Positions 50,801-56,402 of a stretch of 64,000 nt of DNA are shown one piece after another. A program made the position numbers and the translations under genes. Where the stretch lies: NCBI RefSeq assembly GCF_902459465.1, contig NC_047063.1, forward strand, positions 13,081,343-13,145,342, read 5' to 3'. How positions within the stretch are numbered: the first letter of the stretch is position 1; each line of letters opens with the position of its first letter. The DNA comes from Asterias rubens. Lineage: Eukaryota > Echinodermata > Asteroidea > Forcipulatida > Asteriidae. Below the pieces are notes generated by a model that saw nothing but the letters and a program-made list of their open reading frames with translations, made no database searches and was not told the DNA's origin.

Positions 50801-53800
50801 AATATTTTTTCCCACTACTTTCTCATGACCCAGATGGTCTATCGATCTCAAACTTCTACAGGTTAGTCAGCTTATGTATATGGTAGATTACATAAAGTGC
50901 TTCACCTCTCCCTGTATGATTCAACGCATGTTGACCCGGCAGGCCCAATTTCATAAAACTGTTAAGCAAAAAATACTGCTTAGCAAATATCTGTGTTGGA
51001 GCAAGAAATGACTGGGATACCAGTTCCAGTGATATTCTCTATGGTACTCTGGCTGGTAACCTATTTTTGCCAAGCAAAAGTTTGTTGTGCTCGGCAAGTT
51101 TTTGTTCTTTACAATAATAATAATATCAAAGTCTTATATAGCACACGTTTCTACCAAACAAGGTACTCAAGGCGCTGAGTATACAAACTTTCAGAAAGAT
51201 AGGTTACTGCAGTGACGAATTTGGAGACCCAATTATTTAGCACCTAAAGGGTTTACAAGGTGCTACGACGCATACAGCAGCCACAGCCAGAAACACTGGG
51301 GCGAACCCCTTCTCTTTTTGAAACGTGCACTGGGTTCTTTTACATGCATTACACAACACATGGGACCAACGGCTTTACGTCCCATCCGAAGGACGTAGCA
51401 ATGGTTAAGTGTCTTGCTTAAGGACACAAGTGTCACGGCTGGGGATTTGAACCCACACTCTGCTGATTAGAAACACCAGAGTTTGAATTCGGCTTTACTG
51501 GCATTATGAAAATGGGCCCTCTGATTAAGCCAAAGAAGTAGCGACTTTTAACACGCCAAACATCTTCACAAATTTTTCAGAAAAGAAAAGAAAATGTACC
51601 TTTTTAGGAGAACCAGAGCATGTGTTTTCTTTCATGCGATCGCAGCTTCCTACGTTGCTCCTGTGCTGAATCCCATCACTGCAAATTCTCTTCTGGCAGC
51701 AGGATTGCATCGAGGTGCGGCAATCTTTACGATCTGCCTCATCTTGCAGTCTACTCATAGTATCACTTGAGCCTGCTGCAACACCGGAGCAGTTATTGTT
51801 GCTATCATTAAGGTAGGCTGCCCCTTCATCACAGCATCGAGTGATGTACTGATGCATCAGTATAGCTAGCAAACAACAAGGAAATGAAGAGTTATTAAAA
51901 CTTTAAACTAAAACTATATTAAGTAGGATTTGGATAAAACTATATTTGCCTTCTTTTTAATAATTTTTATACAGGTTGAGTCAAAAAGAAGTTAAACAAG
52001 ACTTTGGATTTAAAAACCAAACAACAACCAACACTCAAACCCCAGTGATGCACATTTATTAAGCATTCTTTCCTACTTACCTGTAAAAAAAAAGAATGAA
52101 ACAAATTGAAGCAATTCTATTTCTTAAGCATAATAGTCAATCATGAAGATAGGGCTAATATTAGGGTCTTCAGATTTACTCAATTTTTGCAGTTATCTAC
52201 ATTTAGTCGAGCACTTGTCATCTCCACATGAAAATCTGTAAACTATTATGTCTTAAAAAACTTCTTCACTTTTAGGTAGTGCAAAAAAGCGCTTAATTGA
52301 CTGCTCTAAACCCCCATGCAAATTTAAAATCGTTGCAGTAGTACCCGCAACAAACACATTTAGGATTCAAACTGCCTCTAACTACCTAGACTGGGCCCCT
52401 GTCTTTATCCGCAAGGATAAAAGACAGGTCGCTGCCGCTAGATCCAGTGATTCCATTGGATACAATGGTATCATGGACATGTGCAGTGACATAGATGCCC
52501 AAATAGTCACTGCTCTCAAGTCCGCAATGGAATTTGACTGCGTATCTATATGTGAAATGACCGAGGTCAGAGGTCAAACTACACGCCAGTTTTGCAATTT
52601 TTTGAAGCCCGTCTCTGGCGTTATTCGCAAGCCTCAAAGAATGACGTCAGACGTTCAGGCTACTAACTACTGAGCAATCTCAGTGGTCAAGTTGGTATTT
52701 CTTCTTCCTCCATGATATGACACTGCTCTTGAATTGTGGTCAAGTGGTTAGACTGTAGGACTTGCAATTACAAGGTTGTGGGTTCAAATCCCGCAGCTAA
52801 CCGCTGATTTCACAATGACAAGAATAATTATTGTCGTCTAGTTACTGAATCCCAATTTCTTGATTTGTGCAACTCATAATCATAGACGTTAAACCAATGT
52901 TTGTAAGAGAGATTGGTTGTTGCCAGCTTGGTGTTTATATCCCCTTGTGGGAGTTTGCCGAGTTCCCTTGATGGGAAGATCATCTAAACAAACAAACAAA
53001 CAAACAAACAAACAAACAAACAAACAAACAAACAAACAAACAAAGGTTATGGGTTTGAATCCCACCTGAGTAATATGCATGTTATTTGTTTTCAAAGAAC
53101 TCTGGGGGTGGGGTGCTAACACACATTGGTGTATATGGGTAAAACAAAACAAAACATTTATATGCTCCAAGTGGCTTAAAGACAGTGGACACTATTGGCT
53201 ATTGGTAATTACCCAAATTAATTATTGGCATAAAACCTTACTTGGTAACAAGTAATGGGGAGAGGTTGCATTATTATAAAACATTGTGGGAAACGGCTCC
53301 CTCTGAAGTAATGTAGTTTTCGAGAAAGAAGTAATTTGCCACAAATTTGATTTTGAGGCCTCAGAGTTAGAATTTGGTCCTGAAATCAAGTATCTGAAAG
53401 CACACCAATTGAGAAGATTGGTCTTTGACAATTACCAATCGTGTCCAGTGTCTTTAAAGCCCCCATTCTTCAGATCAGATAATGTTTGCTTGTGGTTGGT
53501 TATAACATGGAGGATCTTATTCCTCCATGGTTATAATAAAGATAAACTTTCCTTCTCTTATGCCCCAACATAGGGCCAGCTAGTAATTGGTCTCCATGGT
53601 CCAATTCACTGATTGAACCATGATTTTATTAACTTGTGGTATGGTATGCAAGGCACTTCCAACCCCCACAGTTCACGAAGGGCCTTCTGTCCAGGGAGAA
53701 AAGCAACCATCAACAAAAATGAACTTGGGTTTTATGACCCGATTTCACAGCTGGCGAAGAATCAAGTTCCTGCTTTAGTCTCCAGTGAAATACACTCATT

Positions 53801-55920
53801 AATTATTTGAAAAATATCAGAACAGAGGTAACTCATTTGTTAAGAGTTGTTTTCTTTGACTGGTAAATTGGTTTATCATGTGTACTACTGCAGTATTCTG
53901 GTACCTCCCTCAGATTTATTTTCAATTAACTTTCATAAATGTAGGCCTATGATCATTGTTTGTGAATGGATGAAAAATACTTCTGGAAGTTGAACAACAA
54001 ATTTTAAACTACATTTTTTTTATATAATGGCAGTCCAAATTTGTGTTGACAGTCAACTTTAAAACTTGTTTTCGAAGTCACACTCAGAACAGGTAACAGT
54101 AACAACCTTTAACTTCTGTTTTGAGTTCTTCATAATAAAAGTGATGTGTACTGAATCAATCCAGAAGTATTTTGTACCAAAACTGGAAAATACAGGCCTA
54201 AGCAATAACTTAAGTTGGATTTCATACTAATGTTTATTTTACTTTCAGTGGAAGCAAGCCACAAAACACCATGAGAGGGCACGCAGTTTGAAAATATATC
54301 TTACTTAATATAATCAACCATAGGAATTCCGAACATGCGGTCTGTCATGGTCATTTTGAGTTGAACATTTTGTCTACAAAAGATGACAGTATTTTGTCGT
54401 GAAATTTAACAACATTCAAGGGATATATTTTATGTGAATCAATACATCCTACCCTTAGAAGCTTTCCAGCCATATTCATTACATATAACAATGCTTTGTA
54501 TAGCCCAAAGAACCAAATTCAAAGGCAAAAATGTGCCCCTCTAAAGGCACTGTACACACATTCGATCATTGTCAAAGACCAGTCTTCGCACTTAGTGTAT
54601 CCCAACATATGCATAAATTAACAAATCTGTGAAACTGTTTTGGACATCCAAGTTTCAAGAGAATCATGAAAGAAAAACACGCTTGTTGAAGAAATTTGTG
54701 TGCTTTCAGATGCCTTAAAATGGCTCAGGCCAACAGAAGTCTTTCTAGCATTTGAGTGAGAAATTACCCTTTCTCGAAACTGCCTTTGACTTTAGAGGGA
54801 GCCGTTTCTCACAAGGTTTTAAAACTGCCTTTGACTTTAGAGGGAGCCGTTTCTCACAAGGTTTTATATCAACAGCTCTCACCCTAACATTTATTTTGAG
54901 TAATTACCAATATGTCCAGTGCAATCTTTCCAACATGAAAACCATCATGATTTCCAAGACATTACTTCTTTAAATTTGATGCAATGTTTACTTTGGAGTA
55001 TCAGATGAGGTTACTTTAAACAACAGGTGTTTGCCATGTGTCATACCAACATCCAGGGGGTGGTAATGAAATCCAATTAGGTACATGTGGGAGTCATTAA
55101 ACACCCAGTACCAACCAGCCTGGTACCACCAGAGACAGAATGTTATGCAATCATGCCTCAAGCCAAACAGCATCTACTACAAGATATGTTTGAATCATGA
55201 AGGAATGCTTTTTAGCCTATCTTTCAATTACTCATTCAAAATGGAGGTTCAATGGTTCAGTCAATTCAATAAATGTTGTTGTTACCTATACATCCAACAC
55301 CTCTAATGCCTGGTACCAGTGACAGAAAGTTATGCAATTTTGCCCAAATCCTACTGCACCACACTGTACATGAAGGAATGATCAATCAAAAAGGAATGCT
55401 TGTTCAAAATGGAGGAGTGTTACGTTATCGCAACCATAGAGCATAGAGCTAGGACCCGCTAGACCTAAGTATTGCATATTTATAAAGCAAAGTTTTAACT
55501 ATTGTTGCGATAACGTCAAAGGCCAGTCTTCTCACTTGGTGTATCTTAACAATATGCATAAAACAACAACCCTGTGAAAATTTAAGCTCAATATTGTTTG
55601 GTCGTCAAAGTTGCGAGATAACTATGAAAGAAAAAACACCATTGTCAAATTCTAAATCCGAGGTTTTGAAAGTAAAATTCATGGAAAATTACTTCACTTC
55701 AAAAGGAGCCGTTTCTCACTACGTTTTAAACTATCAACCTCTCCCCATTACTCGTAAACAAGTAAGGTTTTATGCTAATAAATATTTTGAGTAATTACCA
55801 ATAGTGCCAACAGCATATTGACATCATTTTATCAATTTTGTTACAAAACTCACCATTAGCTGTAGCCATCGATATCGCCAACATCAAGATAACTTCTTTC
55901 CACATGATGATTTTTAATTC
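23796..55920 (-). CDS. FBLN1: Fibulin-1-like extracellular matrix glycoprotein, complete, with C-type and D-type alternative ends
   Basis: A secreted matrix and basement-membrane protein. Sixteen shared coding exons (55905 down to 29249) encode a signal peptide (residues 1-18), an anaphylatoxin-like Cys-rich region (about 19-150), three non-canonical EGF modules and ten calcium-binding-type EGF modules (D-[VIL]-[ND]-E-C starts, about 284-721). Isoform C uses one terminal exon (26854-26491): 2529 nt, 842 aa. Isoform D skips it and uses 24720-24428 plus 23938-23796: 2601 nt, 866 aa. Every junction follows GT-AG and both totals divide by three. Vertebrate fibulin-1 has nine EGF modules, so this protein is longer. 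The two fibulin-type C-termini joined at the same point are diagnostic of fibulin-1 as opposed to other EGF-repeat proteins. The ATG exon is preceded by an acceptor, so at least one untranslated exon lies further right. Confidence 0.95.
24428..24720 (-). CDS. FBLN1: Fibulin C-terminal exon, D-type first exon
   Basis: Joins exon 16 in phase 2: AGDIRCRKVDLCPNNDMNC, then LVKLITYIKFALPS, NRIEFQLTQGNELGMFSV and NSYFNVV, ending G|GTGAGT in phase 1. The layout follows the first part of the fibulin-1D type domain III. Acceptor TTATTCACAG. Confidence 0.9.
24809..25179 (+). mobile_element. MITE family A copy 4
   Basis: Starts TTTAAAGGCACTGTCAAAGA (left end shortened), contains TCGAGACCTCGGCTGAGGTC and ends AGTGTCCAATGCCTTTTAA. 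Lies between the D-type and C-type fibulin ends. Confidence 0.88.
25180..26460. other. Region between fibulin C-type stop and D-type exons
   Basis: Likely C-type 3' UTR plus intron of the D form. A 29-bp tandem duplication (AAAAGCTTTTAAAAGATCAA) lies near 25,772-25,830. AATAAA on the minus strand at 25690-25695 is a distant poly(A) candidate. Confidence 0.45.
26461..26484. repeat. (CT)n microsatellite
   Basis: Lies seven bases downstream of the fibulin C-type stop on the minus strand, so would be (GA)n in that 3' UTR. Confidence 0.85.
26491..26854 (-). CDS. FBLN1: Fibulin C-terminal exon, C-type (single exon)
   Basis: 121 codons plus stop: SGKCVRRRC, then LPLSISHNYIAFSSG, DRRFSYRFKFLAGN, GPKEFNLEVEMEVYQNG and the end NVAEYSF. 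This is the fibulin C-terminal module (domain III): a beta-rich end with G-P-x-x-F-x-L-x-L/V-E. The acceptor AATCACAGCAG is a tandem NAGNAG, so one Ser codon may be included or not. A (GA)n tract follows shortly after the stop. Confidence 0.9.
26855..27751. other. Fibulin intron 16, first part
   Basis: AT-rich, no gene or repeat recognised. Confidence 0.5.
27752..27999. mobile_element. Palindromic MITE family G copy 3
   Basis: Nearly full palindrome: CCTTGATAAAAACAGGATTA on the left and TAATCCTGTTTTTATCAAGA on the right, with ends GGTCCCAATTCCAT / AATGAAATTGGGCCC. Best preserved copy of the family. Confidence 0.85.
28140..28212. repeat. Tandem repeat, about 20-bp unit
   Basis: Four copies of ACCACGGCCATCACAACAAA with small changes, in fibulin intron 16. 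Confidence 0.85.
28213..28640. repeat. Diverged tandem repeat, about 150-bp period, three copies
   Basis: ACACAAAATGCATGAAACAT recurs at about 28267, 28416 and 28567, each with related flanks (CACATGCTTT..., AATATCAA...). Confidence 0.7.
28641..29248. other. Fibulin intron 16, last part
   Basis: AT-rich; nothing recognised. Confidence 0.5.
29249..29369 (-). CDS. FBLN1: Fibulin coding exon 16 (last EGF-like module, splice branching point)
   Basis: Residues about 682-721, starting NINECARNIHNCSSQSAC and ending QYYRKEI plus two bases of a Leu codon (phase 2). Acceptor AACCCCAG, donor CT|GTAAGT. Both alternative C-terminal exons supply one base that keeps Leu, so either join is in frame. Confidence 0.92.
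29579..29698 (-). CDS. FBLN1: Fibulin coding exon 15 (calcium-binding-type EGF 12)
   Basis: Residues about 642-681, starting DVNECDSNPPRCLGFC and containing YRCECPKGYEL. Acceptor TTCTTGTAG, donor A|GTAAGT, phase 1. Confidence 0.93.
29772..29998. mobile_element. MITE-like inverted repeat (family N)
   Basis: Arms of about 65 bp: GGATCATACTCGAAAACTTC... with TTGACCTGGATTCCTAGTCC on the left, and GGACTCGGACTCCAGGTCAA ... AGAGTGATACCCC on the right. In fibulin intron 14. Confidence 0.75.
30171..30313 (+). mobile_element. MITE family A copy 5, 5' third only
   Basis: GTCAAAGACCAGTCTTCTCA and CTTGGTGTATCTCAATATAA, then truncated after GAATGAAAGAAA. Confidence 0.85.
30440..30680 (+). repeat. SINE family D copy 4 (opposite orientation), headless
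   Basis: GTTGGTCCCATGTGTTGTGT...GGGGTTCGCCCCGGTGTTCC...CACCTTGTAAACC, ending with GGCAAAAGGCGCGTTATAAA. Confidence 0.7.
30808..31190 (-). mobile_element. MITE family A copy 6
   Basis: Full length in reverse orientation: TTTAAAGGCAGTGGACACTT to AATAGTGTCCAGGGTCTTTA. Ends 70 bp from fibulin exon 14. Confidence 0.9.
31260..31391 (-). CDS. FBLN1: Fibulin coding exon 14 (calcium-binding-type EGF 11)
   Basis: Residues about 598-641, starting DINECEDPQYPCRGNSQC. Acceptor CCGTTTCAG, donor G|GTATGA, phase 1. Confidence 0.93.
31392..32030. other. Fibulin intron 13, first part
   Basis: A-rich, nothing recognised. Confidence 0.5.
32606..32788. mobile_element. MITE family H copy 4
   Basis: Ends AGCAGGCCTGTATG and TATCAGGCCTGCAT are inverted. 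Contains TCTCCTTGGTAAAGGGCACC. Best preserved copy. Confidence 0.82.
33015..33146 (-). CDS. FBLN1: Fibulin coding exon 13 (calcium-binding-type EGF 10)
   Basis: Residues about 554-597, starting DLNECEKGTHNCRINEQC. Acceptor CTCCTGTAG, donor G|GTAAGA, phase 1. Confidence 0.93.
33350..33500 (+). repeat. SINE family E copy (tRNA-like), partial
   Basis: TCCCTGGCTACACAGCAGCT then ACTCAATTGGTAGAGGCGCC and a damaged B-box GTGGTACTAATACC. Related to copies at 35.3 and 37.2 kb. Confidence 0.6.
33517..33983. repeat. 55-bp minisatellite, nine units
   Basis: Six units of 55 bp (ATGTGAATAGTTGTTTCCTT...) are followed by shortened units of 45, 41 and about 51 bp. Units differ by only one or two bases. In fibulin intron 12. 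Confidence 0.93.
33984..34484. other. Fibulin intron 12, remainder
   Basis: Contains a repeated phrase CCAATAGGAAT(A)AAGAAACTGTC near 34,267 and 34,391. No gene recognised. Confidence 0.45.
34485..34613 (-). CDS. FBLN1: Fibulin coding exon 12 (calcium-binding-type EGF 9)
   Basis: Residues about 511-553, starting DVNECVLGSHDCSLNQVC, with CQNVEGSYQCTC matching the Asp/Asn beta-hydroxylation pattern. Acceptor CCCCCCAG, donor G|GTAAGT. Confidence 0.93.
34871..35005 (-). CDS. FBLN1: Fibulin coding exon 11 (calcium-binding-type EGF 8)
   Basis: Residues about 466-510, starting DIDECEEQLDNCPFGQQC. Acceptor GTCTGCAG sits next to a (TTA)n tract; donor G|GTATAT, phase 1. Confidence 0.93.
35015..35057. 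repeat. (AAT)n microsatellite beside a splice acceptor
   Basis: On the minus strand the (TTA)n tract ends eight bases before the AG of fibulin exon 11, so it forms the pyrimidine-tract region. Confidence 0.9.
35150..35560 (-). repeat. SINE family E copy, tRNA-like core at 35335-35406
   Basis: Minus strand reads GATAGCTCAGTTGGTAGAGC (A-box) and GGTTCGAATCCCAC (B-box) with a GTT at the anticodon position. The loop lacks the invariant T33 and the stems are imperfect, and flanks recur elsewhere, so this is a SINE and not a tRNA gene. Confidence 0.72.
35846..35891. repeat. (GATT)n microsatellite next to a splice donor
   Basis: Begins about 13 bases inside the intron after fibulin exon 10 and merges with further imperfect GATT repeats to about 35,765. 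Confidence 0.88.
35905..36036 (-). CDS. FBLN1: Fibulin coding exon 10 (calcium-binding-type EGF 7)
   Basis: Residues about 422-465, starting DIDECRLDTDNCPPEFYC. Acceptor TTGTTCCAG, donor G|GTAGGA. A (GATT)n microsatellite begins about 13 bases inside the following intron. Confidence 0.93.
36037..36527. other. Fibulin intron 9, first part
   Basis: AT-rich, nothing recognised. Confidence 0.5.
36528..36696. mobile_element. MITE-like repeat family O copy 1
   Basis: Multiple short inverted blocks: CTTAGGATTAATCTTAGG, GAAGTTAGGACGCATTG, CCATCCTAAGTTAGGACG, AGGATTAATCCTAGCG. Ends near TTTCATGAAACC. Confidence 0.65.
36724..36864 (-). CDS. FBLN1: Fibulin coding exon 9 (calcium-binding-type EGF 6)
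   Basis: Residues about 375-421, starting DVDECAAGLHDCEDGFRC and ending TCEG. Acceptor CTTTGCAG, donor G|GTGGGT, phase 1. Confidence 0.93.
37080..37310 (-). repeat. SINE family E copy, diverged
   Basis: GGGCGGTCTCCCTATTTGGT...GGTGCCAATCAGAAGTCAT...GCCAGGGATCACACCCAAG matches the copy at 35.4 kb. Confidence 0.65.
37484..37618 (-). CDS. FBLN1: Fibulin coding exon 8 (calcium-binding-type EGF 5)
   Basis: Residues about 330-374, starting DINECLEDNVCPPHKLC. Acceptor ACTTACAG, donor G|GTTAGA, phase 1. Confidence 0.93.
37619..38699. other. Fibulin intron 7, first part
   Basis: Contains a 24-bp tandem doublet, TTAACAGCTGCACATTTAAT, near 38,449-38,492. No gene recognised. Confidence 0.5.
38700..39090. 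repeat. Diverged direct repeat, about 225-bp period
   Basis: AAAATCAGTTTGCAAGGAAG recurs at about 38,837 and 39,056, with matching upstream blocks (AGTGTGGAACT..., GTTACAAG...CTA). Confidence 0.65.
39840..39977 (-). CDS. FBLN1: Fibulin coding exon 7 (calcium-binding-type EGF 4)
   Basis: Residues about 284-329, starting DLNECETVGDICPRGQTC. Acceptor TTATACAG, donor G|GTAGCC, phase 1. The 5.8 kb intron upstream of this exon in the transcript contains the antisense BEL/Pao copy. Confidence 0.93.
40205..44293 (+). mobile_element. Degenerate BEL/Pao-type LTR-class retrotransposon (no LTRs seen)
   Basis: Gag-Pol remnant lying antisense inside the fibulin intron between coding exons 7 and 6. Domain order is zinc knuckles, aspartic protease, reverse transcriptase (YVDD), RNase H, then zinc-binding and core integrase, the order of BEL/Pao elements. 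The open frame is preceded by a TGA at 40202-40204, so the Gag N-terminus and 5' LTR are missing. The 3' side is cut at about 44292 by a palindromic MITE before the last integrase catalytic residue. No matching terminal repeats were found on either side. Confidence 0.9.
40229..42397 (+). pseudogene. BEL/Pao Gag(partial)-protease-reverse transcriptase frame
   Basis: 722 codons open from a TTG, not an ATG. Three Cys/His knuckles begin at about residues 103 (CPHCSKSHHLEDC), 136 and 156. The protease motif VLDDQS is near residue 236. RT motifs include IRVVFDCSA, AFMVDIKSMFHQF and YVDD at 668-671. The frame ends at a TGA caused by a one-base shift in a GA-rich run near 42375-42395, after which the polyprotein continues in another frame. 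The 5' part of Gag is absent. All catalytic aspartates seen are intact, suggesting a fairly recent loss. Confidence 0.9.
42304..44346 (+). pseudogene. BEL/Pao RT end-RNase H-integrase frame, truncated
   Basis: Overlaps the previous frame; true continuation starts at about 42390. It shows RT thumb/connection sequence, RNase H (HHFSDAS, Asp near residue 158 of this frame; later FWTDSKIVLGYV), integrase zinc finger (H...H...C..C, about 43790-43915) and core Asp residues in AVDYFGPF and RSDQGTTFVG. The third catalytic residue (Glu) is missing: from 44292 the frame reads into MITE family B and stops at 44344-44346. Sequence from about 44215 to 44292 already departs from the family pattern, hinting at a second frameshift. 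Confidence 0.87.
44292..44676. mobile_element. Palindromic MITE family B copy 2, inserted at the end of the BEL/Pao integrase
   Basis: Starts CTAAAGGAACACAGTGCCTT and ends AAGGCAAATGTTCCTTTAA. Central palindrome TTGGACTCCCATAAATGGCC. It supplies the stop codon of the integrase frame. Confidence 0.9.
44677..45084. other. Fibulin intron 6, stretch after the MITE
   Basis: No integrase continuation and no LTR recognised. CCAGCTTTTTCACTTGTCCA resembles a phrase near 37,088. Confidence 0.5.
45085..45233. mobile_element. MITE family P copy 1
   Basis: Ends AAAGCCCAGTTCAAACTT and AAGTATGAACCAGGCTTT. Inside CCTGCGAAAAAATGTCATGT and GACGTCAAAATTTAT, as at 48.3 kb. Confidence 0.8.
45291..45622 (+). mobile_element. 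MITE family A copy 7 (variant ends)
   Basis: Variant TIR TTTAAAGAAAGGTACACGTT / AACGTGTACCTTCCCTTTAA with the standard interior (GAGGGAGCCGTTTCTCAC). Suggests a subfamily. Confidence 0.85.
45769..45900 (-). CDS. FBLN1: Fibulin coding exon 6 (EGF-like module 3)
   Basis: Residues about 240-283: VACMFADCEYGCRPVG then CYCDQGYDLDSDRSTC. The acceptor CCCCCAG at 45901 is chosen over an in-phase TTTGCAG nearer the middle because it keeps all six EGF cysteines and has a long pyrimidine tract. Donor G|GTAAGT, phase 1. Confidence 0.88.
45953..46300. repeat. Fold-back element with a 32-bp perfect central palindrome
   Basis: Arms of about 150 bp, with AAAACAATGTCATGAAAAT / ATTTTCATGACATTGTTTT beside the centre 46112-46143 (TTTTCGTCTCATGAGACGAAAA core). 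Outer ends GGGTAACTTTT and AAAAGTTACATAGACCC. Ends about 50 bp from the acceptor of fibulin exon 6. Confidence 0.88.
46301..46905. other. Fibulin intron 5, remainder
   Basis: AT-rich; nothing recognised. Confidence 0.5.
46906..47034 (-). CDS. FBLN1: Fibulin coding exon 5 (EGF-like module 2)
   Basis: Residues about 197-239: ICDDSFCQHNCQPYG then YVCSCYEGYQLQRDGFSC. Six cysteines, no calcium-binding start motif. Acceptor CCATCACAG, donor G|GTAACC, phase 1. Confidence 0.9.
47149..47478 (+). mobile_element. MITE family A copy 8, 3' end missing
   Basis: TTTAATGGCACTGGACACGT onward through GACCTCAAAATCTAATTCTG and GAGGGAGCCGTTTCTCACAA, breaking after CTCGTAAACAAAT. Confidence 0.87.
47738..47808. 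mobile_element. MITE family G fragment
   Basis: TGTGCTTACGCAGCTTTAGG then AAATTGGGCCC, one end only. Confidence 0.55.
48231..48394. mobile_element. MITE family P copy 2
   Basis: Clear TIRs: CCTTAAGCCCGATTCATACT and AGTATGAACCGGGCTTAAG, with CCTGCGAAAACAGCTCTGTG inside. Confidence 0.87.
48542..48679 (-). CDS. FBLN1: Fibulin coding exon 4 (EGF-like module 1)
   Basis: Residues about 151-196. Begins RNECNIAKANG and includes CVNLIGSYVCECPVGY. Six cysteines in EGF order. Acceptor TTCCTCAG, donor AGAG|GTAATG, phase 1 at both ends. Confidence 0.93.
48725..48914. mobile_element. MITE family C copy 2
   Basis: TIRs TAAGGCCCGGTCACACAGGC and GTGTGACTTGGCCTTTA, with inner AACGAGAACGAAAAC / GTTATCGTTATCG. 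Confidence 0.88.
48915..49557. other. Fibulin intron 3, first part
   Basis: Nothing recognised. Confidence 0.45.
49558..49716. mobile_element. MITE-like repeat family O copy 2, diverged
   Basis: TTGAATTTCACAAAGC...TATCTCAAGATAGGACGAGT...CTACCAAGTTTGGACTATC, similar layout to the 36.6 kb copy. Confidence 0.45.
49953..50085 (-). CDS. FBLN1: Fibulin coding exon 3 (anaphylatoxin-like region, second part)
   Basis: Residues 107-150: TCCDCCALGIRAHTEDAPC then VECDYAFRECCLRAGEVNE, ending in the CC pair typical of anaphylatoxin-like folds. Acceptor CTTGCAG, donor A|GTGAGT, phase 0 to 1. Confidence 0.93.
50178..50553 (+). mobile_element. MITE family A copy 9
   Basis: ATAAAGACCTGGACACTATT to ACCAATAGTGTCCACTGCCT, in fibulin intron 2 near exon 3. 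Confidence 0.92.
50940..51520. mobile_element. MITE family G copy 5, interrupted by SINE D5
   Basis: Left part 50940-51110 starts GGCCCAATTTCATAAAACT. The right end TTATGAAAATGGGCCC lies at 51504-51519, after a whole family D SINE. Confidence 0.72.
51111..51495 (-). repeat. SINE family D copy 5, nested in MITE G5
   Basis: Minus-strand B-box GGGTTCAAATCCCC, body GGGGTTCGCCCCAGTGTTTC and a tail of GATATTATTATTATTG. The A-box end is incomplete. Confidence 0.78.
51600..51865 (-). CDS. FBLN1: Fibulin coding exon 2 (anaphylatoxin-like module 1 and start of module 2)
   Basis: Residues 18-106. Contains RCCDEGAAYLNDSNNNC and SCCQKRIC with further single cysteines, the CC...C...C...CC spacing of anaphylatoxin-like modules found at fibulin N-termini. 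Acceptor TTTGCTAG, donor AAG|GTACAT, phase 1 to 0. Confidence 0.92.
51866..52732. other. Fibulin intron 1, first part
   Basis: Non-coding. A weak inverted pair occurs near 52,392-52,450 (GTCTTTATCCGC... / AAAAGACAGG...). No gene recognised. Confidence 0.45.
52733..53044 (+). repeat. SINE family F copy 3 with (AAAC)n tail, full length
   Basis: Head GTGGTCAAGTGGTTAGACTG (A-box) and GGGTTCAAATCCCGC (B-box), body ending TTGATGGGAAGATCATCT, then a pure AAAC tract at 52986-53044. The intact head, body and tail suggest a recent insertion. Confidence 0.9.
53175..53458 (-). mobile_element. MITE family A copy 10
   Basis: Reverse orientation, with an internal deletion between GTATCTGAAAGCACACC and AATTGAGAAGATTGGTCTTT. 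Confidence 0.88.
53459..54540. other. Fibulin intron 1, middle
   Basis: AT-rich; nothing recognised. Confidence 0.45.
54541..54923 (+). mobile_element. MITE family A copy 11 with internal 47-bp duplication
   Basis: The block AAACTGCCTTTGACTTTAGA...TTCTCACAAGGTTTT is present twice in tandem at about 54,776-54,868. Confidence 0.87.
54924..55512. other. Fibulin intron 1, later part
   Basis: Nothing recognised. TGGTACCA and GACAGAA-TGTTATGCAA phrases repeat near 55,120 and 55,310, a short diverged duplication. Confidence 0.45.
55513..55814 (+). mobile_element. MITE family A copy 12, shortened, near the signal-peptide exon
   Basis: ACGTCAAAGGCCAGTCTTCT to CCAATAGTGCCAACAGC. Ends about 40 bp from the fibulin exon 1 donor. 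Confidence 0.85.
55854..55920 (-). CDS. FBLN1: Fibulin coding exon 1 (signal peptide)
   Basis: Coding begins at ATG 55905: MWKEVILMLAISMATAN plus the first base of codon 18, a typical short signal peptide with a hydrophobic core. Donor G|GTGAGT, phase 1. Fifteen untranslated bases follow the acceptor TTTTACTCCAG at 55921, so the 5' UTR is split by an intron. Confidence 0.88.
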
Positions 55921-55984
55921 CTGGAGTAAAATCCAAATAAAATAATTAAAAATCCAGAGAAGTATATGATGAATAAACCATATA

Positions 55985-56131
55985 GAATAGTCGGATAACT
56001 TTCCGTATGGCGCCACCACCTTTTCACTCATTTTTACAAAAAGGGATATCTCATTGAGGTTAATTAGATACTATATTATTTAATATCGAATGAAAAAGTG
56101 GTGGCGCCATCCGGAAACTTTTCCGAATAGT
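55985..56131. mobile_element. Palindromic MITE family K copy 2
   Basis: GGCGCCACCACCTTTTCACT and GAAAAAGTGGTGGCGCCA inverted, outer ends CGGATAACTTTCCG / CCGGAAACTTTTCCG. Abuts a LINE fragment. Confidence 0.82.
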
Positions 56132-56314
56132 CTTCCTGTGCATATTCGCCAAGCTAATACTTTACAATGTTTTAAGTCCTTGTTGAAAACTCATTTGTTT
56201 AAAGCTTCTTTTTTGTAATTTGCCTATTTGTATCTTGTATCTTTCTCTAATTGTTTATTTTATTGTTTCTTTAATGCGCTTAGAGGCTTTTGCATTAGGC
56301 GCTTTACATATGTC

Positions 56315-56355
<41 letters not shown>
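56132..56355 (+). mobile_element. 3' end of a non-LTR retrotransposon (LINE)
   Basis: Reads LPVHIRQANTLQCFKSLL followed by KTHLFKASFL and stop at 56216-56218, the typical last residues of LINE reverse-transcriptase proteins. Then GCGCTTTACAT and an (ATT)n tail at 56320-56355. 5' truncated. Confidence 0.78.
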
Positions 56356-56357
<2 letters not shown>

Positions 56358-56402
56358 CACACAGTAGTACACACAAAAAATCAAACAAGTCTATAATTTG
56401 TT

